This document shows, one piece after another, positions 1 to 8,148 of a stretch of 34,326 nucleotides of DNA; positions within the stretch are counted from its first letter, which is position 1; each line of letters starts with the position of its first letter. Source of the DNA: Candidatus Gastranaerophilales bacterium. GTDB taxonomy: Bacteria; Cyanobacteriota; Vampirovibrionia; Gastranaerophilales; Gastranaerophilaceae. Position numbers and translations under genes: made by a program. The notes beneath the pieces are model-generated. The model did no database searches. It had not been told where the DNA came from and was given only the letters and a program-made list of their open reading frames with translations. The stretch covers positions 1 through 34,326 of the forward strand of contig CALUSW010000014.1 in assembly GCA_944323535.1 (NCBI GenBank). Direction: 5' to 3'.

Positions 1-80
1 TAAACTTCTGTTTATGTTTCAAGTTGTTTTATACAATCAATACAGTTTTTGTTACGAAAATAAAAAGGGAACTCATAAGC

Positions 81-290
81 ATGAGAACTCGTGAGGCATT
101 GCATGCCCGTATGATTGCAGGGTGTAAAGCTCGGCAGATCAAAGGGAAATCTAAACTGGATATACACAGAAATGATATACTTAAATTGATTAGCTTAGGT
201 GTGCCAAAAACCTTAATAGCAAAGCAATTTAATACGACACTAGATTATATTATAAATAAATTAGCAATATCTAAGCAAATTAAAAGATAG
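81..290 (+). CDS. Small HTH protein, recombinase-type helix-turn-helix
   Basis: A 69-residue basic protein. The frame stays open upstream to an ATG at 24, but the ATG at 81 has the better ribosome-binding site (AAGGGA at 65-70). The C-terminal half has the shape of the DNA-binding helix-turn-helix found at the end of serine recombinases and related regulators: a basic linker (KGKSKLD), a helix (DILKLISLG), then the helix-turn-helix core VPKTLIAKQF. No catalytic recombinase domain is present, so it is either a free-standing DNA-binding protein or the remnant of a recombinase. Positions 228-253 are identical over 26 bases to the right end of the dispersed repeat at 22546-22757. Its last codons overlap the 3' end of the opposing small RNA. 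The function is unknown. Confidence 0.55.
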   Translation: MRTREALHARMIAGCKARQIKGKSKLDIHRNDILKLISLGVPKTLIAKQFNTTLDYIINKLAISKQIKR

Positions 291-369
291 ATCCTCTGAA
301 CAACACACCATACCATTAAGGTACTGCTGGGATTACCCAACGTTGTTTTAGCCAGACGCTAATCTATCC
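282..369 (-). ncRNA. Candidate structured small RNA next to the DUF3800 gene
   Basis: The minus-strand sequence folds compactly. The outermost stem pairs 362-368 with 286-292 (GATAGAT/ATCTATC). Next comes a hairpin of 348-352 with 358-362, whose loop 353-357 can pair with 295-298 as a pseudoknot. This pseudoknot and the outer stem share only base 362 with the hairpin. A further stem pairs 342-347 with 299-304 (AACAAC/GTTGTT) and encloses two 4-bp hairpins (328-339 and 311-323). The outer stem is followed by four U residues (285-282), as in a short intrinsic terminator. A consensus promoter (376-404) puts the start at about 369, the first base of the fold. The RNA would be about 84-88 nt. From memory, Weinberg and colleagues (2017) described structured RNA motifs lying near DUF3800 genes. 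I cannot tell whether this is one of those families. Confidence 0.6.
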
Positions 370-375
370 ATAAAT

Positions 376-404
376 ATTATACACCATGCCTATTTTGTTT
401 TCAA
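376..404 (-). promoter_or_regulatory. Sigma70-type promoter for the small RNA
   Basis: On the minus strand the -35 box is TTGAAA (404-399), the spacer is 17 bases and the -10 box is TATAAT (381-376). The predicted start is G369. The -35 box lies inside the last codons of the DUF3800 gene, so the RNA can be made independently of the operon. Confidence 0.6.
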
Positions 405-1217
405 TCTTTTACTAAGTTTTCTTAAGAATTCGTTTATCCAAATATACTTTTCTTGCTCTAATATATCCGTATCACTTGGAAATAACTTTAAGCCATAACC
501 TAAACATTTTCCATTGTGAACAAATATATTGTTACTTAACTTCATATAATAATAAGGTTCAACATCTCCATCATATTGATTAGGTTCAAATGCTTGGTAA
601 GTTGAACTTGCAACTATATCTGCCAATTGTAAGCATTTTGACTGGCTCTTTGTCAAAGGTTTGATACTAAGCACGTATTGTTCACAATCGATAACCTTAC
701 GAATATATGTTTCTAATTCATCATAATGAGTGTTTCTACGGTGTTCAAAAATAAAATTAGCCTTAGCTTTTTCGCTCTTTAGATATATAGTTACTTTTTC
801 TAGCAATAGTTTGCATGCATAATTATATAGCACGGACTTAACCTGTAATGCCCCTTTTAACATCTCCTTTTGAAACACAACAGAGATAACTGTAAAATCT
901 CTAAATTGCTCTAACCGATTTACGCATACTTTCTTTTTCTCGTGAGACATTTTGTAGAAATGCAGGGGTGCTAATATATCTTTTTGCTGGTATTTAAGTA
1001 TTTTCTTAATATCATTTACAATGCTTGCTAATTTCTGGTCTAATTCTTGTCTAACAATAATAGCAGATAATACAAAGAATTTACTACTCCCTCGCCCTTT
1101 ACCGCATTCAAACTTAAAACCTTCGTCTCCAGCTTCATCTATATATACATTATAATTAATTTCTGCAATCTTTCCTGCTTCCATACCATTAGTGTATATA
1201 AACAAATGGTTATGCAC
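390..1217 (-). CDS. DUF3800 domain protein
   Basis: A 275-aa protein with the hallmarks of the DUF3800 family: an early acidic strand YIDEAGDEGF (D27, E28, D31), a following hydrophobic strand FVLSAIIV, and a C-terminal LQLADIVASS with D200. These acidic positions suggest an RNase H-like metal-binding site, which is family inference. No biochemical role is established that I can name. The start is GTG at 1217 with AAAAGG 12 bases upstream. An internal ATG (residue 12) lacks a ribosome-binding site. It follows the specificity-subunit gene by 32 bases on the same strand, so it is probably the third gene of the restriction-modification operon. Its 3' end carries the -35 box of the small RNA. Confidence 0.8.
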   Translation of the reverse strand: MHNHLFIYTNGMEAGKIAEINYNVYIDEAGDEGFKFECGKGRGSSKFFVLSAIIVRQELDQKLASIVNDIKKILKYQQKDILAPLHFYKMSHEKKKVCVNRLEQFRDFTVISVVFQKEMLKGALQVKSVLYNYACKLLLEKVTIYLKSEKAKANFIFEHRRNTHYDELETYIRKVIDCEQYVLSIKPLTKSQSKCLQLADIVASSTYQAFEPNQYDGDVEPYYYMKLSNNIFVHNGKCLGYGLKLFPSDTDILEQEKYIWINEFLRKLSKRLKTK

Positions 1218-1249
1218 ACTTACAACTAGCCTTTTTCTAGGATATTACA

Positions 1250-2347
1250 TTAAATTCTATCACTGTATGGCAAAGAATTAATGTAATCTTCCATAAATTG
1301 CCAATCAGGAATATAACCCTTTTCAGAATAGGTATAATTATCATCTATAATTGGATTTCCGTTATTGTCTCGTTGGATGGGAAGTCTTAAAATTAAATTC
1401 GGTAGTGTTTTATTAGCTTGTCTTCCATATGAGTATCTGTATTGATTTGAAAACAACACGGTACTTATAAACATTTTAACTTTAATGCTGATATCTTCTT
1501 TTGATATTAGCAAATAAAGGTCTCTACCGCTGTAAAACGGTCTTTTTTGTACGAAAGTTGATAGTACACTACCACCGCCAGCAACAGTTATCGTTTCTGC
1601 GGGTTGAGGTTCTCTCCCTTCAATCTTCTTTACATATGCAGATATGCCATTATTGTCTGCTGTTCTTGCAACAAAAGCAATCCCTTCAGGGTCATCAGAA
1701 GTGGTTTCTATGCATGTATTTAACTCCAAATTGATACCATATTTGACTTCAAACAGACTAGAAACAGTAAATTCTTCCCATTTATCTATTTCCAATTCTT
1801 TTGCATGACCTGATTTAACTTTGGTTGTAATAGGTTTGTGGTGTAATGACTTTATGTAATCTTCCATAAACTGCCAGTCTGGGATATAACCTTCATCAGA
1901 ATAAGTCCTGTTTTCATCTATAGTAGGTGTATTATCTTCATTGTGTTTAATAGGTAGTTTTACAATAATTTCTTTAGAGTCGCCTACACGACACTGCCTA
2001 CCATAAGACCATTTACCATTTTCATTGAATGTGATAATTGAAGTTAGAAACAGTCCTACATTTTGTGTCATTTTATATTTAGGTGCGAATATATTTGCAT
2101 CGCTTGTAGCACTAAAAGGTTTCCCTTGATAGAATGCTTTACATTCAACTTTGCCAGTTACAATTTTATTCTCACTAAAGTCAGGTGGTAAATCTATCAT
2201 CTGCCCAACACCATTATTTGTTGCAGAAGCTGACACATAAGGTGTTGTACCATATTCATAGTCATCAGAACTGTAATAGTTCCCAGCACATATATCAAAT
2301 AATCTTGTTACATTAAACTCTTTCCAGTCTTGTACATTTAATTCCAT
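1250..2347 (-). CDS. Restriction-modification specificity subunit (BcgI B-like / HsdS)
   Basis: A 365-aa two-domain specificity subunit that should set the DNA target of the adjacent nuclease-methyltransferase. It has two similar halves, each beginning with a W-x-E-F-x-V-x-x-L-F segment (residues about 8-17 and 190-199) and ending in the conserved stretch GYIPDWQFMEDYI. Each half contains a target-recognition domain. The length is close to the roughly 340 aa of the BcgI B subunit. The start ATG at 2347 is two bases after the stop of the upstream gene, and its ribosome-binding site (AGGGG) lies inside that gene's end, so the two are translationally linked. The near-identical half-ends could allow exchange of recognition domains by recombination. 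Confidence 0.85.
   Translation of the reverse strand: MELNVQDWKEFNVTRLFDICAGNYYSSDDYEYGTTPYVSASATNNGVGQMIDLPPDFSENKIVTGKVECKAFYQGKPFSATSDANIFAPKYKMTQNVGLFLTSIITFNENGKWSYGRQCRVGDSKEIIVKLPIKHNEDNTPTIDENRTYSDEGYIPDWQFMEDYIKSLHHKPITTKVKSGHAKELEIDKWEEFTVSSLFEVKYGINLELNTCIETTSDDPEGIAFVARTADNNGISAYVKKIEGREPQPAETITVAGGGSVLSTFVQKRPFYSGRDLYLLISKEDISIKVKMFISTVLFSNQYRYSYGRQANKTLPNLILRLPIQRDNNGNPIIDDNYTYSEKGYIPDWQFMEDYINSLPYSDRI
1282..1352 (-). repeat. Intragenic repeat in the specificity gene (partner at 1855-1925)
   Basis: The segment coding for the end of the second half of the specificity subunit is repeated, with scattered mismatches, at 1855-1925, exactly 573 bases (191 codons) away. Both copies encode the Y-I-P-D-W-Q-F-M-E-D-Y-I block. 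It marks the duplicated two-TRD architecture. Confidence 0.7.
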
Positions 2348-2349
2348 CG

Positions 2350-4305
2350 TTATCCCCTGTTATCATCTTCATATACATTACCTTCTTTTACAAGGTAGGA
2401 TAAGTAGTTATTAAGTGTACGTTGAAAATCATCTGCTGTTAATTTGGTATAATCTGTTTTCATATACGCTTCACATAACCATTCATCATCAGCAGTAACT
2501 CTTTCTACAGCTGATTTCCCATCGACTACAGCTTTTTCTTCATATAATTTCAACCATTCTTCTTCAATACTTTTCCACTTAGAAATTGTGAAGTTTCCTT
2601 TCTCATCTTTAATAAACTGTTCAACACGTCCTAAGTTCTTTTTCTTAACAAATCCATCATCTTTACAGTAACCAAAAAATGTGCTTCTTGTTGTACCGTC
2701 AGGCTTTATATGAGGTTGTCCCAGTGTAAATAGCATACAACAAGCACAAACAGAAGAACCGGGATAGAATATTTCAGCAGGTAGAGAAAATACGGCTTCC
2801 AGAGTATTATTTTTAAGCAACACTTCTTTTTCTTTAGTAATAAGACTGCCTGTTCCTATAGCACATGCAAGAGGCAATAAAACCGCTAACTTTACAGGTT
2901 TAGGTTGGTCACCATTTTTAATTTTTTCATCATTGAGTTCTTTAATGACATCGGAAAAGTAGTGGACAAAAACCAGTCCTTTTGTTGGGTCTTCTTTACC
3001 ATCTTTTGCTTTACCCCAATCATTTTTATAGGAATTCGGTATGCTTCTGGGTTTTGCGTTATAAGGCGGATTCATTAAAATGATATTCGGGTCCGCTTCT
3101 TTTATAAACTGTTTATAGTCAAAGCAACTACCGAGTTTGATATTAGAATTCCCGTCACCATGAATCAACATATTAGTGACCGACAAACCAAACGCTTTTT
3201 CTTCAATTTCAATACCATATATATTATTCTCTTTAACATTTTGTTGAAGTTTTTGAATTTCATTAGTTGAAAGATTTGGTTTCTTACAGTCTGCTAATTC
3301 TTTAACCATAGCCTGCACTAGGAAAGATGCACTGCCGCATGTCCCATCCAAAACAACTTTATTACAGTCTACTTCTGTTAATCTACACATAAATTCTGTG
3401 ATATGGTCTGGTGTAAAGGCTTGGTTCTTATCAGCTTTGCCAGTGTACTTATTGAAGGCAATAAAGAACAAGTTTAAAATATCCTGCCCTTCTGAACTGT
3501 TAGTATCTATATATTTATAGATATCCATAAGGATAGTATCTATAATTTCAATCCAATCTTCTTGTTTAAGAGCTTTTACTTTCTGATTCTCTAATACATT
3601 CTTTTGCAGTAATTCAATCTTTTTACTCTTGTTATCGGAGCCATCTAATAATTCTGTTAATGTACCTTTTATGCCGGCAATAATTTGGGTTGCAGACATT
3701 AATTTTAAAGCTTTATTAACTTGTTGTTTTGTTTCTTCATTAATTTCTGTTATTTCTAGTTTTTTGAGTAAATCTTTAATATGAAGTAATACTGTACCGA
3801 CAAACTGACTTCTAAGAACTTCAGCAATATCTTTCTTGTGTAATAATTCATTTAAGGCATAGGTATTCTTTAAAACCCGTTCTCTATCATTCTGTCTATT
3901 AAAGAAGAACAATGATTTATAATATTCCATTGTTCCTAAAACAGTTTCTTCTTTAAGAAAATTATCGGCATCAATGAATGATTTCCATACTCTTATCTTG
4001 TCATTTTTAGTATTCGCAAGAATACAGATAACTTTCTTCCCTGGATGCAATGCTCTTTCTTCTTCAAGGTACTCTGCCAGTTGTTCAACATCAGAATCAA
4101 CAAAGTTCTGTTTCGTTTCAATCAATATGACAAAGTCATCATCTTCAAGTCTTATATCTAATTTAAAGTGGTTAAAGCAATGTCCAAGAGCTTTTTCCAA
4201 CTTTGCTTTAGAACCAGCTTCAACTACATAACTATATTCTCCACCCTCTATATTGGTCGTAAGATATTTACTACCAATTCTCTCTATCATATCGTGTCTG
4301 TTCAC
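2350..4305 (-). CDS. Fused restriction nuclease / N6-adenine methyltransferase (BcgI A-like)
   Basis: With the chosen start this is a 651-aa polypeptide combining restriction and modification. Near the N-terminus a D...E-x-K pattern (D50, E63, K65, in the strand FVILIETK) looks like a PD-(D/E)xK nuclease site. A helical region follows, then a gamma-type N6-adenine methyltransferase: SAM-binding motif DGTCGSASFL from residue 320 and catalytic NPPY at 412-415. One chain with nuclease and methylase plus a separate specificity subunit is the layout of BcgI-type (type IIB) systems; BcgI A is about 640 aa. GTG at 4305 is preferred because AGGAGA lies 8 bases upstream. A TTG at 4338 in the same frame would add 11 residues but has no comparable site. 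No separate HsdR or helicase gene is present. Confidence 0.8.
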   Translation of the reverse strand: MNRHDMIERIGSKYLTTNIEGGEYSYVVEAGSKAKLEKALGHCFNHFKLDIRLEDDDFVILIETKQNFVDSDVEQLAEYLEEERALHPGKKVICILANTKNDKIRVWKSFIDADNFLKEETVLGTMEYYKSLFFFNRQNDRERVLKNTYALNELLHKKDIAEVLRSQFVGTVLLHIKDLLKKLEITEINEETKQQVNKALKLMSATQIIAGIKGTLTELLDGSDNKSKKIELLQKNVLENQKVKALKQEDWIEIIDTILMDIYKYIDTNSSEGQDILNLFFIAFNKYTGKADKNQAFTPDHITEFMCRLTEVDCNKVVLDGTCGSASFLVQAMVKELADCKKPNLSTNEIQKLQQNVKENNIYGIEIEEKAFGLSVTNMLIHGDGNSNIKLGSCFDYKQFIKEADPNIILMNPPYNAKPRSIPNSYKNDWGKAKDGKEDPTKGLVFVHYFSDVIKELNDEKIKNGDQPKPVKLAVLLPLACAIGTGSLITKEKEVLLKNNTLEAVFSLPAEIFYPGSSVCACCMLFTLGQPHIKPDGTTRSTFFGYCKDDGFVKKKNLGRVEQFIKDEKGNFTISKWKSIEEEWLKLYEEKAVVDGKSAVERVTADDEWLCEAYMKTDYTKLTADDFQRTLNNYLSYLVKEGNVYEDDNRG

Positions 4306-4360
4306 AATAATACTCTCCTGCAATGTAAATTGTAGCAAGGGAAACAGTTATGGTCTATAT

Positions 4361-4390
4361 TTTATAAAAAAATCGTACGTTTACTGTAAA
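4361..4390 (-). promoter_or_regulatory. Candidate promoter of the restriction-modification operon
   Basis: Minus-strand TTTACA (4390-4385), an 18-base spacer and TATAAA (4366-4361) lie about 55 bases before the GTG start. The spacing and position are reasonable; the hexamers are imperfect. Confidence 0.4.
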
Positions 4391-4631
4391 TATTTAGATT
4401 TTATCCGGCATGCATAATTTTTTAGCATATCAGGTTTTAAATCATTACATACGAAATTATAACTATTGCAAAACCGTTCAGTTGTATTATTAGAGCAATA
4501 AAATTTTAATGTTATTTAGGAGTAAAATTTCTTACTTACGTAATGGCTTATACTGTGTAAAGCATTGATAATAAAGACAGGAGAGAGAGTAAAACAAGAG
4601 TGTATAATAATTTTTATTCATACAATTGATA
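4391..4631. other. AT-rich spacer between the restriction island and the efflux locus
   Basis: I see no supported gene, RNA or strong hairpin in this stretch between two minus-strand operons. The end of the efflux operon (4632) has no convincing intrinsic terminator here. It is a plausible boundary of the accessory island, but I found no flanking direct repeat. Confidence 0.4.
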
Positions 4632-5072
4632 TTAAGAGGCTGATTGAACTAAATTTGTAGCCGGTATTAGTGGTCTTAAAATACCAATCATCCCTTCTGC
4701 CGCAATATCGTTTATTATTTTTCCTTCGTCATTAAAATAATAAAAATTCATAACAGTAGTTTTAATTTTTACACCCGACGCTTTAATGCCCATAAATTCA
4801 CCGTCATGAGTCCCCGTTAATGTCCAGCGGACAGCCGCTTTATTTTCATCAGCTACTATTTCATCAAGTTTCCATTGAACATCGGAAAATCCCTTCCTCA
4901 TCCAATAAACAACGGATAAATAGCCTTTACCTCCATATAACGGTTCGGGTGACGCAGGTGTATAAAAAGAAGCTTTTTCAAAAATTAATTCTTGTGCCAG
5001 CTTCTCATCACACGTATTAATCATAGTTTCAAATTTCTGCATTGTTTGTTTATTGCGATTAATTTTATTCAT
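4632..5072 (-). CDS. SnoaL-like / NTF2-fold small protein
   Basis: A 146-aa protein resembling the SnoaL-like cyclase family (NTF2-like alpha-plus-beta barrels that bind small molecules). Typical features are an N-terminal helix around a short acidic segment, the strand pattern AAVRWTLTGTHDGEFMGI and the following GVKIKTTVMNFYYF. The frame continues upstream to 5126, but the ATG at 5072 has AAGGAG just before it, so the shorter form is chosen. It lies 22 bases downstream of the emrB-like gene and is probably the last gene of the efflux operon. Family members range from enzymes to non-catalytic binding proteins, so no substrate is proposed. Confidence 0.65.
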   Translation of the reverse strand: MNKINRNKQTMQKFETMINTCDEKLAQELIFEKASFYTPASPEPLYGGKGYLSVVYWMRKGFSDVQWKLDEIVADENKAAVRWTLTGTHDGEFMGIKASGVKIKTTVMNFYYFNDEGKIINDIAAEGMIGILRPLIPATNLVQSAS

Positions 5073-5094
5073 AAAACTCCTTTTGAATATCATA

Positions 5095-6648
5095 TTATAA
5101 ATCTTTTTTCTTATCCGTATTAACATTTAAGAAAAAAGCAAGCGGAATCAAAATAAAAGCAATTAAAGCAAATATCGCAAATACATCTACATATGCCATT
5201 AAACGCGATTGGGTTAAAAGAGATTTATATAAATACATATTGGTTTTTATATCGGCAAAAGTACTTGATGAATTTGACATAAATGTATTTGCCAGTGCTG
5301 CAAATTTCTGCTGAAAGATAAGATTAAAATCAGATAAATTTTTAACCAGATATACCTGATGTATCTGTGAATGACGTGCCACCAAAGTTGAAGCTACGGA
5401 AGCAATAATAGCGGTAACTGCACTTTTGCATAAATTATGCAGGCTTGCTCCGTTAGATAATTCCGATTTAGGCAGTGTCCCAAGAACAAGTGCCGATACG
5501 GGAATAAAAACGAGTATAACGCCAACGCCCATAAGAACCTGAGGTATTGCTACATAAATAAAAGAAATTGACAGATTTATGTTAATAAAAAACAGAATGG
5601 AAATTCCCAAAAAGAAAAAGCCTAAAGCAATAAGTATACGATTATCAAAAATCTTCATCAGGGAATTAATAAATATCATCATTAAAACACATGATATTAT
5701 TCTCGGGGATAAAACATAACCGCTTAATATTGCGGTATAACCCATCATATTTTGTAAAAATTGCGGTAACAGTACAATTGTGGAAAATACAAGCATATTA
5801 ACAGAGGAACTTAAAATTGTCCCTATAAAAAAGTTTTTATCTTTAAATAACCGGAGATTAATTAAAGGATTTCTGCATTCTAATTCACGTACAATAAAAA
5901 ATGCCAAAGAACATGCCGAAAATCCTGCAAGCCATGAAATCCAGGCACAATCAAACCAGTTATACTGCTGCCCTTTATCCAAGACTATTTGCATTGATAA
6001 AAGCCACAAAACAAGAGCAATCATACCCGGGAAATCAGTTTTTCCGACTTTTTTACGGATTTCCTGATCTTCTATATTTGCATGTATTAAAGAAACAGAT
6101 AATATCCCCACAGGAATATTAACAAGATAAATCCACTGCCAATCGGCATTATCCACAATAAAGCCTCCGAAAGTAGGTCCGAGAATGGCAAACACCATAA
6201 CTGCGAGTCCGTATAAGCTCATTGCAATGCCTTTTTTATCCGGAGGAAAAGCAGCAAGCAAAATTGCCTGTGAAATAGGTGTCATAGGTCCTCCGCCTAT
6301 TCCCTGAATTAAACGTCCCAAAACCATTATATTAAGGTTTGATGCAATTGCGCATATTAAAGAGCCTATTGTAAATATAGTTATAAAAACTTTTAAAAGC
6401 AGTGTTCTTCCCATTAAATTTTCAAGCCAGCCCGACATTAAAATTAAACAGGCATTTGCTATCATATAAGATGTAATAATCCAGTTTGCCTCATCAATAG
6501 TAGAGCCAAAATAGCCTGATATATGAGGAATAGCAACATTTGTAGCAGAAGTCGCAAGACATGCAAATGATGTAGGTAAAAGGATTGATAAAGCTACAAG
6601 CCATAACGGTGAATGATGATGCCTTGAAATAACAACAGCCTGCTGCAT
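5095..6648 (-). CDS. emrB: DHA2-family multidrug efflux permease (EmrB-like)
   Basis: A 517-aa inner-membrane major facilitator with the length and hydrophobic pattern of 14-helix DHA2 drug:proton antiporters such as EmrB. Family motifs are visible: LILMSGWLENLMGRTLLL (motif A region), GRLIQGIGGGPMTPISQAIL (motif B region) and AILGPTFGGFIVDNADWQW (motif C region). The ATG at 6648 is one base after the stop of the upstream membrane-fusion gene, so the two are translationally linked. With that adaptor and the divergent TolC-like channel it should form a tripartite pump across both membranes. The exported substrate cannot be read from the sequence. Confidence 0.9.
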   Translation of the reverse strand: MQQAVVISRHHHSPLWLVALSILLPTSFACLATSATNVAIPHISGYFGSTIDEANWIITSYMIANACLILMSGWLENLMGRTLLLKVFITIFTIGSLICAIASNLNIMVLGRLIQGIGGGPMTPISQAILLAAFPPDKKGIAMSLYGLAVMVFAILGPTFGGFIVDNADWQWIYLVNIPVGILSVSLIHANIEDQEIRKKVGKTDFPGMIALVLWLLSMQIVLDKGQQYNWFDCAWISWLAGFSACSLAFFIVRELECRNPLINLRLFKDKNFFIGTILSSSVNMLVFSTIVLLPQFLQNMMGYTAILSGYVLSPRIISCVLMMIFINSLMKIFDNRILIALGFFFLGISILFFININLSISFIYVAIPQVLMGVGVILVFIPVSALVLGTLPKSELSNGASLHNLCKSAVTAIIASVASTLVARHSQIHQVYLVKNLSDFNLIFQQKFAALANTFMSNSSSTFADIKTNMYLYKSLLTQSRLMAYVDVFAIFALIAFILIPLAFFLNVNTDKKKDL

Positions 6649-6649
6649 A

Positions 6650-7648
6650 TTATTTAACCTTTACCTCCGGCACAACAGACATACCGGGAACTATATTATA
6701 ATTTGAAATATCTTCTTTAAATATAATTTTTACCGGAACTCTTTGAACAATTTTGACATAACTTCCGACGGCATTTTCAGGCGGAAAAAGACTTTGTCTT
6801 GCACCGGTTGAACGCTGGATACTGTCTACTTCTCCCTTAAATTTCTTACCTGAATATGTGTCTATTTTTATGGATACAGGCTGCCCTTTTTTCATATTCG
6901 CAATCTGTGTTTCTTTAAAATTGGCAACCACCCACATTTTTTCGGGAACTATTGCAAATAAAGGCTGTGCAACCTGAATATAATTACCTTCTTCTACTGT
7001 TCTGTTTGTAATCATCCCGTCTTGCGCCGCATAAATTTTTGTATATGAAAGGTTTAATTCATCCTGTTCAACTTCTGCTTCAAGCCTTTTTATTGAAGCG
7101 TTAATCTCGTCATAAGCTGCTTTTGCAGAATTATTATTTGACTGCGCAGCTGTTAATTTATTTTTGCTTGCGTCATAATCTTGTTTTGAAGATATGCCTT
7201 TTTTATACATTTTAGAATAACGTTCATAATCTGCCTGAGCAAAATCCAAATCGGAAAAGCTTTTAATAACCTGATGTTCAGAATTTATAAGAGCTGCTTT
7301 TGCTTCTTCCAGTTTCGCTTTTGTTTCTTTTAATTTTGCTTCATAATCATTCGGATCAATTTCAAGCAATAAATCACCTTTTTTTACCTCCTGATTATCT
7401 TCTATGTTTAAATGCAATACGATACCCGCCACCCTTGGCGCAACGGTTATAACATGCCCTTCTACAAAAGCATCGTCTGTTGATTTGTAATATACGGAAT
7501 GTATAGAATAAAAAATTCCGCAGATTAAAAACACAATTGCGGTAATGCTTGGAACAAGTACTCTTTTTTTCTTATATTCAGGACGATTGTCCTCTTGTTC
7601 CGTTTCACTCTCTTGTGTTATTTGTTGTTCCGGCTTTTTATCTTCCAC
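6650..7648 (-). CDS. emrA: Membrane-fusion adaptor of the efflux pump (EmrA/HlyD family)
   Basis: A 332-aa periplasmic adaptor anchored by one N-terminal membrane segment (residues about 29-52). The family segment STDDAFVEGHV follows, then the first half of the lipoyl/barrel domain, a long charged helical hairpin (about 95-195), and the second half with DGMITNRTVEEGNYIQ. It bridges the EmrB-like permease to the outer-membrane channel. The start is GTG at 7648 with AAGGAG six bases upstream. It lies 12 bases after marR and one base before emrB, clearly in one operon. Confidence 0.9.
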   Translation of the reverse strand: MEDKKPEQQITQESETEQEDNRPEYKKKRVLVPSITAIVFLICGIFYSIHSVYYKSTDDAFVEGHVITVAPRVAGIVLHLNIEDNQEVKKGDLLLEIDPNDYEAKLKETKAKLEEAKAALINSEHQVIKSFSDLDFAQADYERYSKMYKKGISSKQDYDASKNKLTAAQSNNNSAKAAYDEINASIKRLEAEVEQDELNLSYTKIYAAQDGMITNRTVEEGNYIQVAQPLFAIVPEKMWVVANFKETQIANMKKGQPVSIKIDTYSGKKFKGEVDSIQRSTGARQSLFPPENAVGSYVKIVQRVPVKIIFKEDISNYNIVPGMSVVPEVKVK

Positions 7649-7660
7649 TTTTATCTCCTT

Positions 7661-8119
7661 TTAAATTTGTAGTTTAACTTTATCCCTTATATTCATGTTC
7701 ATTTTTTCAAGTGTAGCAAATGTAATTGCGAGTTCTTCTTCCGAAATATTGTTTGTTATCATATTTCGTAATTCAATATCGGTCGGAAATACTTTATCTC
7801 GTAGTTCTTTGCCCTTTTCGGTAACTATAAGTTTATAAATTTTTCTTCCGTTAGAATCCGGTATTTTTTTTATAATATTTTTTTTCTCTAAAATTTCTAT
7901 AATTCTTGAAATATTGGCTCTGTCTTTTAAAGTTATTTCAGCAAGCTGTCTTTGGTACATTATTTCATCATTTTCCAACAGCAGATTTAATATAACATAC
8001 TGATCAGGAGTCAATTCAAATCCTCTGTCTGTAAATGTTTGTGTTGATAATCCTCTTATAAAAGTACCGGTAATATAAATTAGTGCACCAATTCTGCCCT
8101 TTAAATATTCTCTGTACAT
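7661..8119 (-). CDS. MarR-family transcriptional regulator
   Basis: A 152-aa winged-helix regulator. The centre carries the MarR DNA-binding region: LTPDQYVILNLLLENDE (first helices), QRQLAEITLKDRANISRIIE (recognition helix) and the wing DSNGRKIYKLIVTEKGKE. Such proteins usually repress their own operon and an adjacent efflux gene and release DNA when a ligand binds. It is the first gene of the marR-emrA-emrB-SnoaL-like operon and divergent from the TolC-like gene. The perfect inverted repeat at 8149-8176 lies over the shared promoter region and is the likely operator. Confidence 0.9.
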   Translation of the reverse strand: MYREYLKGRIGALIYITGTFIRGLSTQTFTDRGFELTPDQYVILNLLLENDEIMYQRQLAEITLKDRANISRIIEILEKKNIIKKIPDSNGRKIYKLIVTEKGKELRDKVFPTDIELRNMITNNISEEELAITFATLEKMNMNIRDKVKLQI

Positions 8120-8148
8120 TTTTGTTTTACCTTGTTTACATTATAATA

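Noticed and set aside
286-369. The fold near the HTH gene considered as an integron attC site or insertion-sequence end.
   Set aside because: The RYYYAAC and GTTRRRY core sites are missing, no integrase or transposase is in view, and promoter plus U-run fit an RNA better.
584-602. GGTTCAAATGC string reminiscent of a tRNA T-arm.
   Set aside because: There is no acceptor or anticodon stem around it and it lies inside the DUF3800 coding frame. I found no tRNA in the window.
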